Positions 17,026 through 25,751 of a DNA stretch of 64,000 bases are shown here, piece after piece. The stretch covers positions 1-64,000 of the forward strand of contig JBNKHH010000035.1 in assembly GCA_050290245.1 (NCBI GenBank), given 5' to 3'. Source of the stretch: JBNKHH01 sp050290245 (lineage in GTDB: Bacteria > Pseudomonadota > Alphaproteobacteria > Rhodobacterales > Rhodobacteraceae). A model generated the notes under the pieces. That model worked only from the letters and a program-made list of their open reading frames with translations, did not search any database and had not been told where the DNA came from. Numbering within the stretch: position 1 is the stretch's first letter; each line of letters opens with the position of its first letter. The translations under genes and the position numbers were made by a program.

Positions 17026-18816
17026 TCACTGTGCCGCCAAGGGCGCAGTCGCGGCATCAAGCCACACGCGCGCCTCAGGCGACACTCGGTCGGTCAGCCT
17101 TTGTCGCACTTCACAATGGTAGCGGTCAAGCCAATCGCGTTCCCACGGACCAAGCATGGCCGTATCGACAAGGCGGAGGTCGAGAGGCACGAAGGTCAGG
17201 GTTTCAAAATTGAGTTGATCGCGCAGGTCTCCGATCTTGTCGGCCTCGCGTACGACGATCAGGTTTTCCAGCCGGATGCCAAAAGCGCCGGCGCGGTAAT
17301 AGCCGGGCTCGTTTGACAGGATCATGCCGGGTTCAAGCGGAACGTCCGAAATGCGCGAGATGCGTTGCGGGCCCTCGTGGACAGACAGGTAGGCGCCAAC
17401 GCCGTGTCCGGTGCCGTGGTCATAGTCCTGGCCGGCCCGCCATAGGGGCGCACGGGCCAGGGCGTCGATGTCGCGACCGGCGAGACCGCGGGGAAAGCGG
17501 GCCATGGAGATGGCGATCATGCCCTGGAGGACGCGGGTAAAGCAGCTGCACTGTTCGTTCGTTGGCGTGCCGACGACCACGGTACGGGTGATGTCGGTGG
17601 TGCCGTTCAGATACTGGCCGCCGGAGTCGACAAGGTACAGTTCGCCCTCGTTGATGGGGCGGTTGGTCTCTTCGGTGACGCGATAGTGGATGATCGCACC
17701 GTTGGGGCCGGCACCCGAGATGGTGTCGAACGAGATGTCCTGAAGCTGGTTCGAGGTGCGGCGGAAGCCTTCCAGCGCCCTGACCGCGTCGATCTCGGTC
17801 AGCCCACCCTTGGAGGCTTCGCGGTCGAACCAGGCCAGGAATTCGACCATGGCGGCGGCGTCGATCAGGTGGACGTCACGCATACCCTGGATCTCGGCGG
17901 CGTTCTTCTTTGCCTTGGGCAGGATGCAGGGATCGTCGTCCCATGAAACCTTGATGTCCGCGTCCTTGAGAATGGTCGAGACGGCGAGCGGCGCGGTCTT
18001 GCGGTCGACGCGTACGGGGCCGGAAAGCTGGGTCAGCGCGGCTTCGAAGGCGTCCCAGTGGTGCAGGTCGATATCGGGGTCGGGGCCAAGATCATCGAAC
18101 TTGGACGGGTCGGAAAACAGCGAGACGCGGGCGTCATCGAACAGGAGGGCAAAGGCATGAACCACTGGGTTACGGGCCACGTCGGTGCCGCGAATGTTCA
18201 AAAGCCAGCAAATCGAGTCGGGCAGGGTAATGACGGCGGCACGCTCGCCGGACTCTTTCAAGAGGGCGGCCAAACGGTTGCGTTTGTCGCCGGATTTTTC
18301 GCCCGCGACTTCGATCGGGTGCGCGCGGGCCGGGTAGGAAGGCGGGGCGGGGCGATCGGTCCATATGCGGTCGACCAGATTGTCGTGGGCTGCGAATTCA
18401 AGGGCGGGAGCGGCCTTGCGGGCGGTCTCTATCTCCTCGGCGGTATGTAGCCAGGGGTCGAACCCGACGCGGGCACCGTCGGGCAGGGTTTCGGCCAGCC
18501 AGGGGCCGAGGCGGGTTTCGGGCCAGTTCACGGGCGTGAACACGTCGGCAACCTGGTGCTTGACCTGGAGGCGGTAGCGCCCGTCGATGAAAACGCCCGC
18601 AACGTCCTGGGTCACGACCGCGAAGCCGGCCGAGCCGGTAAAACCCGTGAGCCAGGCCAGACGTTCGTCGGCGGGGGCGACATATTCTCCCTGGTGACGG
18701 TCGGCGCGCGGGACGAGGAATGCGTCGAGGCAGTCGGCCCGCATCGCTGCACGCAGGGCGGCGAGCCGCGGAGGGCCTTGTTCGGGCGAGGAGGGGGAGT
18801 CGAAGGTCTGGAACAT
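17026..18816 (-). CDS. Xaa-Pro aminopeptidase (M24 family, three-domain)
   Basis: 596-aa cytosolic metallopeptidase removing N-terminal residues before proline. Two creatinase-like N-terminal domains are followed by a pita-bread catalytic domain with the five metal ligands in order: Asp in YLVDSGGQY, Asp in TTDITRTV, His in GTGHGVG, Glu in SNEPGYYR and Glu in IRLENLI. The extended C-terminus (about 60 residues after the last ligand) matches the long APP1-like subgroup rather than the 440-aa PepP type. Monocistronic. Confidence 0.93.
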   Translation of the reverse strand: MFQTFDSPSSPEQGPPRLAALRAAMRADCLDAFLVPRADRHQGEYVAPADERLAWLTGFTGSAGFAVVTQDVAGVFIDGRYRLQVKHQVADVFTPVNWPETRLGPWLAETLPDGARVGFDPWLHTAEEIETARKAAPALEFAAHDNLVDRIWTDRPAPPSYPARAHPIEVAGEKSGDKRNRLAALLKESGERAAVITLPDSICWLLNIRGTDVARNPVVHAFALLFDDARVSLFSDPSKFDDLGPDPDIDLHHWDAFEAALTQLSGPVRVDRKTAPLAVSTILKDADIKVSWDDDPCILPKAKKNAAEIQGMRDVHLIDAAAMVEFLAWFDREASKGGLTEIDAVRALEGFRRTSNQLQDISFDTISGAGPNGAIIHYRVTEETNRPINEGELYLVDSGGQYLNGTTDITRTVVVGTPTNEQCSCFTRVLQGMIAISMARFPRGLAGRDIDALARAPLWRAGQDYDHGTGHGVGAYLSVHEGPQRISRISDVPLEPGMILSNEPGYYRAGAFGIRLENLIVVREADKIGDLRDQLNFETLTFVPLDLRLVDTAMLGPWERDWLDRYHCEVRQRLTDRVSPEARVWLDAATAPLAAQ

Positions 18817-19088
18817 GGTTGAAAGGTGTAAACCGCTTGCATGGCGGGGAAAAGCCAGATCATCGGGGCCAGAAATCGAAGAATTGGATCGGGGAAGGCT
18901 TCGCAGAACCGGTGGCCATGTCTCAGATGATGGCGTCGGGCCCTAACGGAAAAGGGAGGTTGGCCAGGAGCGCACAATCAGGGTGCCGGAAACTGGCTGC
19001 AACCAGACGCCTGGAGACCGTTCGCTGCCGGTCGCACTGCTCGCATGTGTGGTCTCGGGTTTCAGCGAAACAGCAGCCGGGCGACATG

Positions 19089-20972
19089 TCAGCCGGTCTT
19101 GTGCATCCTCGCCATACGCTTGCGCTGGATGGGGTTCGATTCAAACAGGCTTGCCAGTTGTTCGGTCATCGCGCCTGCAAGTTGCTCGACATCGGTAATC
19201 GTGACGGCGCGTTCATAATAGCGGGTCACATCGTGGCCGATGCCAATGGCAAGAAGCTCGATCTGCTTTTTTCTCTCGATCATTGCGATCACGTCACGCA
19301 GGTGCTTTTCAAGGAAATTCGCTGGGTTGACCGACAGGGTTGAATCATCGACAGGTGCCCCGTCCGAAATGACCATCAGGATCTTGCGGGCCTCGCGGCG
19401 CGGCAGAAGGCGGCGGTACGCCCACTCCAGCGCCTCGCCGTCGATGTTTTCCTTCAACAACCCTTCTTTCATCATCAGCCCGAGGTTCGGGCGTGCGCGG
19501 CGCCAGGGGGCGTCGGCGGACTTATAGATGATGTGGCGCAGATCGTTCAGGCGGCCCGGCAATTGCGGGCGGCCGTCCTGTAGCCATTTCTCGCGGGCCT
19601 GTCCGCCCTTCCACGCGCGCGTCGTAAAGCCGAGGATCTCGACCTTGACGCTGCAGCGTTCAAGCGTGCGGGCAAGAACGTCGGCACAGATGGCGGCGAT
19701 CGAGATCGGGCGGCCCCGCATGGAGCCGGAGTTATCCAGGAGGAGCGTCACGACTGTGTCGCGGAACTCCATGTCCTTTTCCTGCTTATAGGCCAGCGGC
19801 ACGGTCGGGTTGGCGACGATGCGGGCGAGGCGGCTGGCGTCGAGGATGCCTTCGTCCAGGTCGAAGGTCCAGGTCCGGGTCTGCTGGGCCTGAAGGCGGC
19901 GTTGCAGCTTGTTCGCCAGCCGGGCGACTGCACCCTTCAGCGGGTCGAGTTGCTGATCGAGATAGGCGCGCAGACGTTCCAGTTCCTCGGGTTCGGCCAG
20001 GTCTTCAGCCTTGATCTCTTCGTCGAACTCGCCCGTGAAGACGGTGTAGTTCGGATCCGCATCGCTGATGGCCTGGGGTAGGGGCGGTTCGATCTCGGCA
20101 TCGCCCTGGGGCATTTCAGTCTCTTCGCCGCCCTCGGCGTCGGCCATGTCGTCCATCGAGACCTGGGCCTCGGCCTGGTCGTCCTGCTGCTCCTGGCTTT
20201 CTTCCGGCGCGGCGTCGGAACTGTCCTGAGTCTGCTGATCGTCCTGTTGGCCTTCGCTGTCCTGCTCCTCGACATCCTCCTCGGCGGCCTCGGTGTTTTC
20301 GTCAGCGTCCTCGGTGTCGGGGTCGTCGCCAAGCTGGTCGCCATAGCCGAGGTCCGAGATAACCTGGCGCGTGAAGCGGGCAAATTCGGCCTGGTCGGTC
20401 AGGTTGTTTTGAAGATTCTCGAAGGTGGTGCCGGCCTGGTGCTCGATCTGGTCGCGCCAGAGGTCAAGAAGATGTTCGGCACTGGGCGGCAGGTCGCGGC
20501 CACTGGCAAGCTGGCGCACGAGATAGCCTGCAGCCACGGCAAGCGGGGCCTCGGAGGTCTCGCGGATCTGGTCATAGCCCTTGCGGCGTGCTTCGTGTTC
20601 GATCCGGGCGTCAATATTGCCCGCGGTGCCAGGCATGGCACGGGCGCCGACGGCCTCGCAGCGGGCCATTTCCATGGCTTCATAGATGTCACGAGCGAGC
20701 TGGCCCTGGGGGGCATAATGGTTGAAGGTCGCGGCGTCGTGATACTTGCGACGCATCGCATAGCTGTCGGCAGTGCCGCGGGCCAGAAGCACCTCGTCGC
20801 GGGTCATGCGGCGGGTTACCTGCGGCAGGCGCATGCCCTCGGCGGTCATGCCGGGCGGATCGACGGTAAAGCTGACCGACAACTCGGGGTCGTCCGCCAG
20901 TGTTTTCGTCGTTTCGGCGAGGGCCTTTTTGAAAGGATCGGCCGGGCTGTCGCTTTGGTTGCTCATGGACAT
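19089..20972 (-). CDS. cobT: Cobaltochelatase subunit CobT
   Basis: 627-aa cytosolic component of the aerobic cobaltochelatase (CobN-CobS-CobT) that inserts cobalt into hydrogenobyrinic acid a,c-diamide during B12 synthesis. N-terminal helical domain, a strongly acidic middle (long Asp/Glu/Gln runs around residues 215-310), and a C-terminal von Willebrand A domain with the MIDAS motif LLLDNSGSMRGR. ATG 20972 starts the protein; a second ATG two codons on is possible. cobS lies upstream on the same strand with one small gene between. CobN is not in the window. Confidence 0.94.
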   Translation of the reverse strand: MSMSNQSDSPADPFKKALAETTKTLADDPELSVSFTVDPPGMTAEGMRLPQVTRRMTRDEVLLARGTADSYAMRRKYHDAATFNHYAPQGQLARDIYEAMEMARCEAVGARAMPGTAGNIDARIEHEARRKGYDQIRETSEAPLAVAAGYLVRQLASGRDLPPSAEHLLDLWRDQIEHQAGTTFENLQNNLTDQAEFARFTRQVISDLGYGDQLGDDPDTEDADENTEAAEEDVEEQDSEGQQDDQQTQDSSDAAPEESQEQQDDQAEAQVSMDDMADAEGGEETEMPQGDAEIEPPLPQAISDADPNYTVFTGEFDEEIKAEDLAEPEELERLRAYLDQQLDPLKGAVARLANKLQRRLQAQQTRTWTFDLDEGILDASRLARIVANPTVPLAYKQEKDMEFRDTVVTLLLDNSGSMRGRPISIAAICADVLARTLERCSVKVEILGFTTRAWKGGQAREKWLQDGRPQLPGRLNDLRHIIYKSADAPWRRARPNLGLMMKEGLLKENIDGEALEWAYRRLLPRREARKILMVISDGAPVDDSTLSVNPANFLEKHLRDVIAMIERKKQIELLAIGIGHDVTRYYERAVTITDVEQLAGAMTEQLASLFESNPIQRKRMARMHKTG

Positions 20973-21035
20973 TGGTAAACCACTCAATCACCGCCTAAAC
21001 AAGGCGTTCCGGGCAGGTTGGTGGTGCCTGTGGCG

Positions 21036-21416
21036 CTAACCGAGCAACATTCCCACACAATGGGCGATTTCAGCTTCGGCACGCCCCAGGGCCCAGCGTG
21101 CATCATCTGGGTCATCGTTGAAGGTAGCCCGCGTCAACAGCACCGCCTGTGCTTGTTTCGCCTCGATTCGCCGTGCAAGGACGTCGCGGCCGCGGTCGGG
21201 CGGCATGGTCGCCTCCAACAGCGAGATCATCGCAGCGCGCTGCGCCTCGGTGCGGTCGGCGTCGGGGTCGTTGATCAGCCACTGGTGTTCCATGAGTGCA
21301 GACAGGCGCCCGGTGCACGTTGCGAACGTCCAGTGAATATCGCCCGCGGCAGTAAGGGCGCCGGGGGCGGAACCAGCGAGAATGAGGCCGGCAATGAAAG
21401 TTTTCAAACCGCTCAT
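21036..21416 (-). CDS. Hypothetical exported protein between cobS and cobT
   Basis: 126 aa. The N-terminus MSGLKTFIAGLILAGSAPGALTAAGD is a signal peptide with cleavage near residue 24, so the mature protein of about 100 residues is periplasmic. The mature part is helical with two cysteines (ATCTGR and IAHCVG) that could form a disulfide. It sits between cobS and cobT on the same strand, but there is no evident link to cobalamin synthesis. Not recognised. Confidence 0.7.
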   Translation of the reverse strand: MSGLKTFIAGLILAGSAPGALTAAGDIHWTFATCTGRLSALMEHQWLINDPDADRTEAQRAAMISLLEATMPPDRGRDVLARRIEAKQAQAVLLTRATFNDDPDDARWALGRAEAEIAHCVGMLLG

Positions 21417-21611
21417 GAATTGAGCATGGCGGCAAAATTAATGCCAATCAACTAATCGGTTTGAAAACTTCTGGCTGGCCGGTTTGTGTGGCTTTTCAAC
21501 ACAGGCGACCGCGCGCAGGAGGGCTGCGGGCGGAAATGCGCAGCTATGGCAAGATAAAGTGAAATCCGAAGAAAATGGATGAGAGAGCACGTGGCTCTCT
21601 CATTCGGTTCT

Positions 21612-22598
21612 TCAGGCCAAGGCGACGCTGGCGGCGCTTTCGGGAAGTTCCTCGTCGAAGCAGCGCTGGTAAAATTCGGCCACTGTCTGGCGTTCGAGTT
21701 CGTCGCACTTGTTCAGGAAAGTCAGGCGGAAGGCGTAGCCGACGTTGCGGAAGACCTCGGCGTTCTGGGCCCAGGCGATGACCGAGCGCGGGCTCATCAC
21801 GGTGGAGAGGTCTCCGTTCATGAAGGCGGTGCGTGTCAGGTCGGCGACGGTGACCATCTGGCTGACGATCTGGCGGCCGCGTTCGGTGTTGTAGTGCGGC
21901 GCCTTGGACAGAACGATGGCGGCTTCGGCGTCGTGGCTGAGATAGTTCAGCGTGCAGACCAGCGACCAGCGGTCCATCTGGGCCTGGTTTATCTGCTGGG
22001 TGCCGTGGTAAAGGCCAGTGGTGTCGCCGAGGCCGATCGTGTTGGCCGTGGCAAAAAGCCGGAAATAGGGGTGCGGGTCGATTACCTCGTTCTGGTCGAG
22101 CAGCGTCAGTTTGCCGTCGATTTCCAGGACGCGCTGGATCACGAACATGACGTCTGCGCGGCCCGCGTCGTACTCGTCGAAGACGATTGCCGTCGGGTTG
22201 CGCAGGGCCCAGGGCAGGATTCCTTCCTGGAATTCGGTGTACTGGATGCCCTTGTCGACCTTGATCTGGTCCTTGCCGATCAGGTCGATCCGGCTGATGT
22301 GGCTGTCGAGGTTGACGCGCACGCAGGGCCAGTTCAGCCGCGCTGCAACCTGTTCGATATGGGTCGATTTGCCCGTACCGTGGTAGCCCTGAATGAGGAC
22401 ACGACGGTTGTACTGGAAGCCGGCAAGGATCGCGAGCGTCGTGTCGGGGTCGAACTTGTAGGTCGGGTCGACTTCGGGCACGCGGTCGTTGCGCTCGTAA
22501 AAGCCTTTGACCTTCATGTCCGCGTCGATGCCGAACACTTCGCGGACATTGATGTCCTCGGTTGGCTTCGCGTCCTGATCAATCCGACGATAGTCCAT
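21612..22598 (-). CDS. cobS: Cobaltochelatase subunit CobS
   Basis: 328-aa AAA+ ATPase that forms the motor ring with CobT and drives cobalt insertion by CobN. Walker A GYHGTGKST near residue 73, Walker B-like AIVFDEYDAGR near residue 140, sensor region FRLFATANTIGLGD near residue 185 and the arginine-rich SPRSVIAW segment near residue 275 are all present. Length is normal. It is upstream of cobT on the same strand, separated by a small exported-protein gene. Promoter likely in the 325-bp region shared with divergent msrB. Confidence 0.96.
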   Translation of the reverse strand: MDYRRIDQDAKPTEDINVREVFGIDADMKVKGFYERNDRVPEVDPTYKFDPDTTLAILAGFQYNRRVLIQGYHGTGKSTHIEQVAARLNWPCVRVNLDSHISRIDLIGKDQIKVDKGIQYTEFQEGILPWALRNPTAIVFDEYDAGRADVMFVIQRVLEIDGKLTLLDQNEVIDPHPYFRLFATANTIGLGDTTGLYHGTQQINQAQMDRWSLVCTLNYLSHDAEAAIVLSKAPHYNTERGRQIVSQMVTVADLTRTAFMNGDLSTVMSPRSVIAWAQNAEVFRNVGYAFRLTFLNKCDELERQTVAEFYQRCFDEELPESAASVALA

Positions 22599-22923
22599 AA
22601 CAAATCCTTGTCGCTTATTCGAGCCTGCCGGCCGTGGCTCTGACGTGCCTTATTCTGCCCGTGGGGGCAAGGGTATGTCCCCAGCAAAAGTGCTGGCTGT
22701 GGCCGATTAACCGAATGTTTGGGCGAATCTGAGACCTCTGGCCGTGAACGAGGGCGAACGTTGGTTCAGTAACGATTTGCCTGTTGCGTAGAGTGTCCCC
22801 GCCCGAAAGGGCGGGGCACTTTCGTGTCGGCCATGTCGCCCGTAACGATTGCACGCGTTAATGTGAGTTCTGTGTGAGTGCGGCCTTCGCCTATGGTGTG
22901 CCCAGGTGCGGAGGAGATATTGC
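22599..22923. other. Divergent intergenic region with a strong hairpin
   Basis: 325 bp between cobS and msrB. No protein gene is supported. It holds an 8-bp perfect GC stem with a GAAA tetraloop (see separate entry) that does not terminate any annotated gene. It must contain the promoters of cobS and msrB. No cobalamin riboswitch box was recognised by eye. Confidence 0.5.
22793..22823 (+). terminator. Orphan hairpin with GAAA tetraloop
   Basis: CCCCGCCC (22797-22804), loop GAAA, GGGCGGGG (22809-22816), extended by GTG/CAC outside a one-base bulge, followed by TTTCG. The shape resembles a short terminator on the + strand, but the upstream gene on that strand is far away. It may end an unannotated small RNA or be a structured leader element. 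Confidence 0.4.
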
Positions 22924-23388
22924 ATGGACCGACGAGTATTCCTGGGAGCATTGATTGCCGCGACTTCGGCGGGTGGCTTGCCGCTTTACGCGGCCGGAAA
23001 TTTCGAGGTCATGCGTAGCGACGCCGAGTGGCGGTCGATACTGTCCAAGCTGGAATACAAGGTTATGCGCAAGGAGGGGACCGAGCGACCGGGGTCGAGC
23101 CCCTTGGACAAGAACTTTGCTGCGGGGACCTATCATTGCCGGGGCTGCGATCTGGCTGTCTATTCTTCCGAGGCGAAGTTTGACAGCGGCACGGGTTGGC
23201 CCTCGTTCTGGCAGGCCTTGCCTGGAGCGGTGGAGACCAAGTCCGACAACACATTGTTCACGCGCCGCACCGAAGTGCATTGCCGCCGGTGTGGCAGTCA
23301 CTTTGGCCATATCTTCAACGACGGTCCGGCCCCGACCGGAAAGCGCCACTGTCTGAACGGCGTGAGCCTGGTGTTCAAACCTGCGTAA
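22924..23388 (+). CDS. msrB: Exported peptide-methionine (R)-S-oxide reductase
   Basis: 154-aa enzyme reducing methionine-R-sulfoxide in proteins. ATG 22924 follows GGAGGAG. The N-terminus MDRRVFLGALIAATSAGG looks like a Tat-type signal (RRVFLG), so the enzyme is probably periplasmic, unlike the usual cytosolic MsrB. Zinc ligands C72, C75 (CRGC), C120 and C123 (CRRCGSHFGH) and the catalytic Cys143 in RHCLNG are present. GWPSFW near residue 91 is the substrate-site signature. No resolving Cys at the usual position was evident, so recycling may rely on an external thiol. Confidence 0.93.
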   Translation: MDRRVFLGALIAATSAGGLPLYAAGNFEVMRSDAEWRSILSKLEYKVMRKEGTERPGSSPLDKNFAAGTYHCRGCDLAVYSSEAKFDSGTGWPSFWQALPGAVETKSDNTLFTRRTEVHCRRCGSHFGHIFNDGPAPTGKRHCLNGVSLVFKPA

Positions 23389-23477
23389 CGGCTGCACGGA
23401 TTCTACCGGTATCATTGGCGCGATCTGCGCGGATCATGTCGTTTGCTCGCCTCGACCAACAAGGGCTCTGAGCGGAA

Positions 23478-23927
23478 GTGACTGATCGACCGGCAAACCT
23501 GCGGATTTATTATCCTGCTTCGGTGGTGATGATTTCGTTGGCGGGTGCGCTGACGATGGTGGGCATTCTGGGATGGACGGGTGAGTTGCGGCGTTCGGCA
23601 TCTTGGGACGAAAACTGGGCCATGATCGGATCGGCGTCGGCGGGGGCCTTTTTGTCGGGGCTGGTGTTTGCCGCCCTGTTCGGGCGCGGAGGTCGGGCAG
23701 GCTGGGCGTTGTCCGTTTTGGGCGCAATCCTGGCGACCGCTTTGGGCGCGAGCCTTGGCGGTGGTGTCTTCTCGGTCGTCTCTGGCGCGATGCGCGAACT
23801 TGAGATGTTTCTGATCTATTCGCCGCTGGTCGTCTTTGTCTCGCTTGCGTCTCCGGTCACCGGGCCGTTGTGGGCCGCGGCGATGGTTGCCACCCACCTC
23901 GTTTCAAGACGTCTGCGCAAAAACTGA
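23478..23927 (+). CDS. Hypothetical membrane protein
   Basis: 149 aa with four predicted membrane segments (around residues 13-33, 48-70, 76-98 and 108-136) and a short basic C-terminus (SRRLRKN). The frame begins at GTG 23478 preceded by a weak GCGGAA. Glycine-rich helices suggest a small integral membrane protein with no recognised family. It follows msrB on the same strand with an 89-bp gap, so may be co-transcribed. Confidence 0.6.
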   Translation: MTDRPANLRIYYPASVVMISLAGALTMVGILGWTGELRRSASWDENWAMIGSASAGAFLSGLVFAALFGRGGRAGWALSVLGAILATALGASLGGGVFSVVSGAMRELEMFLIYSPLVVFVSLASPVTGPLWAAAMVATHLVSRRLRKN

Positions 23928-24067
23928 GAAATCCTGCATATATGTGGGTCAAACTGCACGGCCTGCGCTGAGAAGGACCACGGAAATTGCAGGGCGGCCT
24001 GTCACAAAGCGGATGTCCCTCTGAGGCAGAGAGCGAGGACAATCGAGCGTCCCCCACCCAGCACGTC

Positions 24068-24087
24068 CCCGGATTTCGGTCCGGGGG
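24068..24087 (-). terminator. Hairpin after the J-domain gene
   Basis: CCCCGGA (24068-24074) and TCCGGGG (24081-24087) with a 6-base loop, 9 bp beyond the end of the leftward J-domain gene. No clear T-run follows on either strand, so termination strength is uncertain. Confidence 0.45.
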
Positions 24088-24095
24088 CGAGTTGA

Positions 24096-24725
24096 TTATT
24101 TCTGGAAGTTGCGGCTTTCCTTGATCTGGTCCCAGGCCCAGACAACTTCGGACAGCTGATCCTCGTGGCCGCGGTCACCGCCGTTCATGTCCGGGTGCAA
24201 TACCTTGATCAAGGCCTTGTAAGACTTTCGAATTTCCGCCTTGGTCCAGTGGTCCTTAGCTTCGAGAATATCTAGCGCGCGGCGCTCGGTCGGCGGCAGC
24301 TTTCGCGTGCCGGTGATCGATTTGCCGGGATTTCGCGTAGCATTTTCACCAAGGATCTGGTGCGGGTCTTCGATGCCGAGTCTTGACCATGCGCGTTGCT
24401 CGTCGGTCTTCTTGCCGAAAGGTTTCGTCTCGCGGCCCCAGACACGGTCCTTGTCGTTCTGAGCTGTTACCTCTTCCTCGGTCTGGCCGTGGAAGAAGTT
24501 CCATTTCAGATTGTATTCACGGACATGGTCCTTGCAGAACCAGTAGTATTCGTCGAGGTCGTCGGGCGACTTGGGTGCGCGGTACTGGCCGGTTTCCTCG
24601 CAGCCGTCATGGTGGCAGGGGCGTGTCGAGGTCTCGAAAGCCCCGGACATCCCGCGCCGTGTGCGCGCGCGCTTCTTCTTGTCCGATGAAACACTCAGAT
24701 CGAAACCAAACGGGTCATCTGCCAT
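24096..24725 (-). CDS. J-domain (DnaJ-like) protein
   Basis: 209-aa cytosolic protein with a C-terminal J domain (about residues 145-205) containing the HPD tripeptide in IKVLHPDMNGG, which stimulates DnaK ATPase. The N-terminal region has a putative zinc-type arrangement (CHHDGCEETGQY ... WFCKDHVREYN) and no GF-rich or DnaJ zinc-finger domain, so it is a specialised co-chaperone. This architecture is widespread in alphaproteobacteria. It is divergent from bolA. Confidence 0.88.
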   Translation of the reverse strand: MADDPFGFDLSVSSDKKKRARTRRGMSGAFETSTRPCHHDGCEETGQYRAPKSPDDLDEYYWFCKDHVREYNLKWNFFHGQTEEEVTAQNDKDRVWGRETKPFGKKTDEQRAWSRLGIEDPHQILGENATRNPGKSITGTRKLPPTERRALDILEAKDHWTKAEIRKSYKALIKVLHPDMNGGDRGHEDQLSEVVWAWDQIKESRNFQK

Positions 24726-24800
24726 CTGTTACCTGCCTTTCCGACTCGGACGGAAGAGTTTAATCTCTCGTCCGGCAGATTGAAGAGGCAAAGTAAAAAA

Positions 24801-25058
24801 ATGCGTGTGGAAGACGAAATTCGCGAGAAGCTGCTGTCGGCGTTTCAGCCCGAAGAGCTGGAAGTGGTGGACGACAGCGAGCGTCATCGTGGCCATGCGG
24901 GGTATCAGGAAGGCGGGCAAAGCCACTTCAATGTGCGGATTTCTTCGCCTGTTTTCAGGGATATGAGCCGGATCGAGCGGCATCGGTCCGTGCATGGTGC
25001 CTTGGGCCCCGAGTTGATAGGGCGTATCCACGCCCTTGCCTTGTCAATCGAGGGCTAG
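24801..25058 (+). CDS. BolA family protein
   Basis: 85-aa BolA-fold protein; family members work with monothiol glutaredoxins in iron-sulfur cluster handling or iron regulation. Core features: RVEDEIREKLLSAFQPEELEVVDDSERH, the conserved HRGH, SHFNVRISSPVF and the C-terminal RHRSVHGALGPEL with the invariant His. ATG 24801 is preceded by GAAGAGG and starts the family sequence. The stop shares a CTAG with the convergent DUF4177 gene. Confidence 0.92.
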   Translation: MRVEDEIREKLLSAFQPEELEVVDDSERHRGHAGYQEGGQSHFNVRISSPVFRDMSRIERHRSVHGALGPELIGRIHALALSIEG

Positions 25059-25477
25059 TCGTCGCGTGCTGCGCTAACCGGCGGTGCGTTGCCTTCGGGC
25101 GGACGTGAGGTGATACGGCGTGGCGTGACGGGTTCGGACACGGTGCGCGGCGAGACTTCAGGATTTGTCGAAGGCGCGGTGTCGAAGGTTGGCGCGGGCA
25201 CCGAGACCGGGCGTCCGGCTTCTAGGGCAAGTGGCTCGGCCGCAGCCTGAAATCGACGGAAAATCAAAAGGTTCTGATAAGTCGTCTGGGTGCCGGTCAG
25301 CCCCTTGCGTTCGTCGCAGGGCAGGGTCTCGGCGCGGACGTATTCCCAGCCGTCGCCTGCCATCTCGTTCAGGACTTCGGTGATCGACAAGGCGAACCTT
25401 TCCTCGGTCGTCTTGACGCCCTTGGCCTTGGTGCCACTCGCGGGGGCCGGGACGGCCTTGTATTCGAACTTTCTCAT
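25055..25477 (-). CDS. DUF4177-like protein with proline-rich tail
   Basis: 140 aa. The first 65 residues, MRKFEYKAV ... ITEVLNEMAGDGWEYVRAETL ... LLIFRR, match the DUF4177 pattern of a small alpha/beta fold. The C-terminal half is proline/serine-rich and probably disordered (PAPTFDTAPSTNPEVSPR). The ATG at 25475-25477 begins the domain; an upstream in-frame start four codons earlier is less likely. Stop codon overlaps bolA in CTAG. Function unknown. Confidence 0.7.
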   Translation of the reverse strand: MRKFEYKAVPAPASGTKAKGVKTTEERFALSITEVLNEMAGDGWEYVRAETLPCDERKGLTGTQTTYQNLLIFRRFQAAAEPLALEAGRPVSVPAPTFDTAPSTNPEVSPRTVSEPVTPRRITSRPPEGNAPPVSAARDD

Positions 25478-25751
25478 GAGCGCCCTCATCTGCCTCGTTC
25501 CGGGGGTTTAGCACCCCAGTCGGGGCCGGGAAAGAGTGCCCGGACGGGATCGGCCGGTTAACGCTTTTTGCCGGGTGCCCTGGCCGGTCCTCGCACAAAT
25601 CCTGAATTTTTCGGCGAAAGCATTGAAAACGCGGGATTCTACCAATCGGTTTCGCGTCGGTATTCTATCGGAGTGTCATAGACGGGCTGTGTGTTTGGGA
25701 TTGCCATTGCCGAAAATGCTGGCTCCTGTGTTTCCAAAAGGGGGAGTGGGA

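Noticed and set aside
21579..22643. 354-codon open frame antisense to cobS
   Set aside because: The opposite strand carries a complete CobS with all AAA+ motifs; the antisense protein is Val/Asp/Gly rich and unlike any family.
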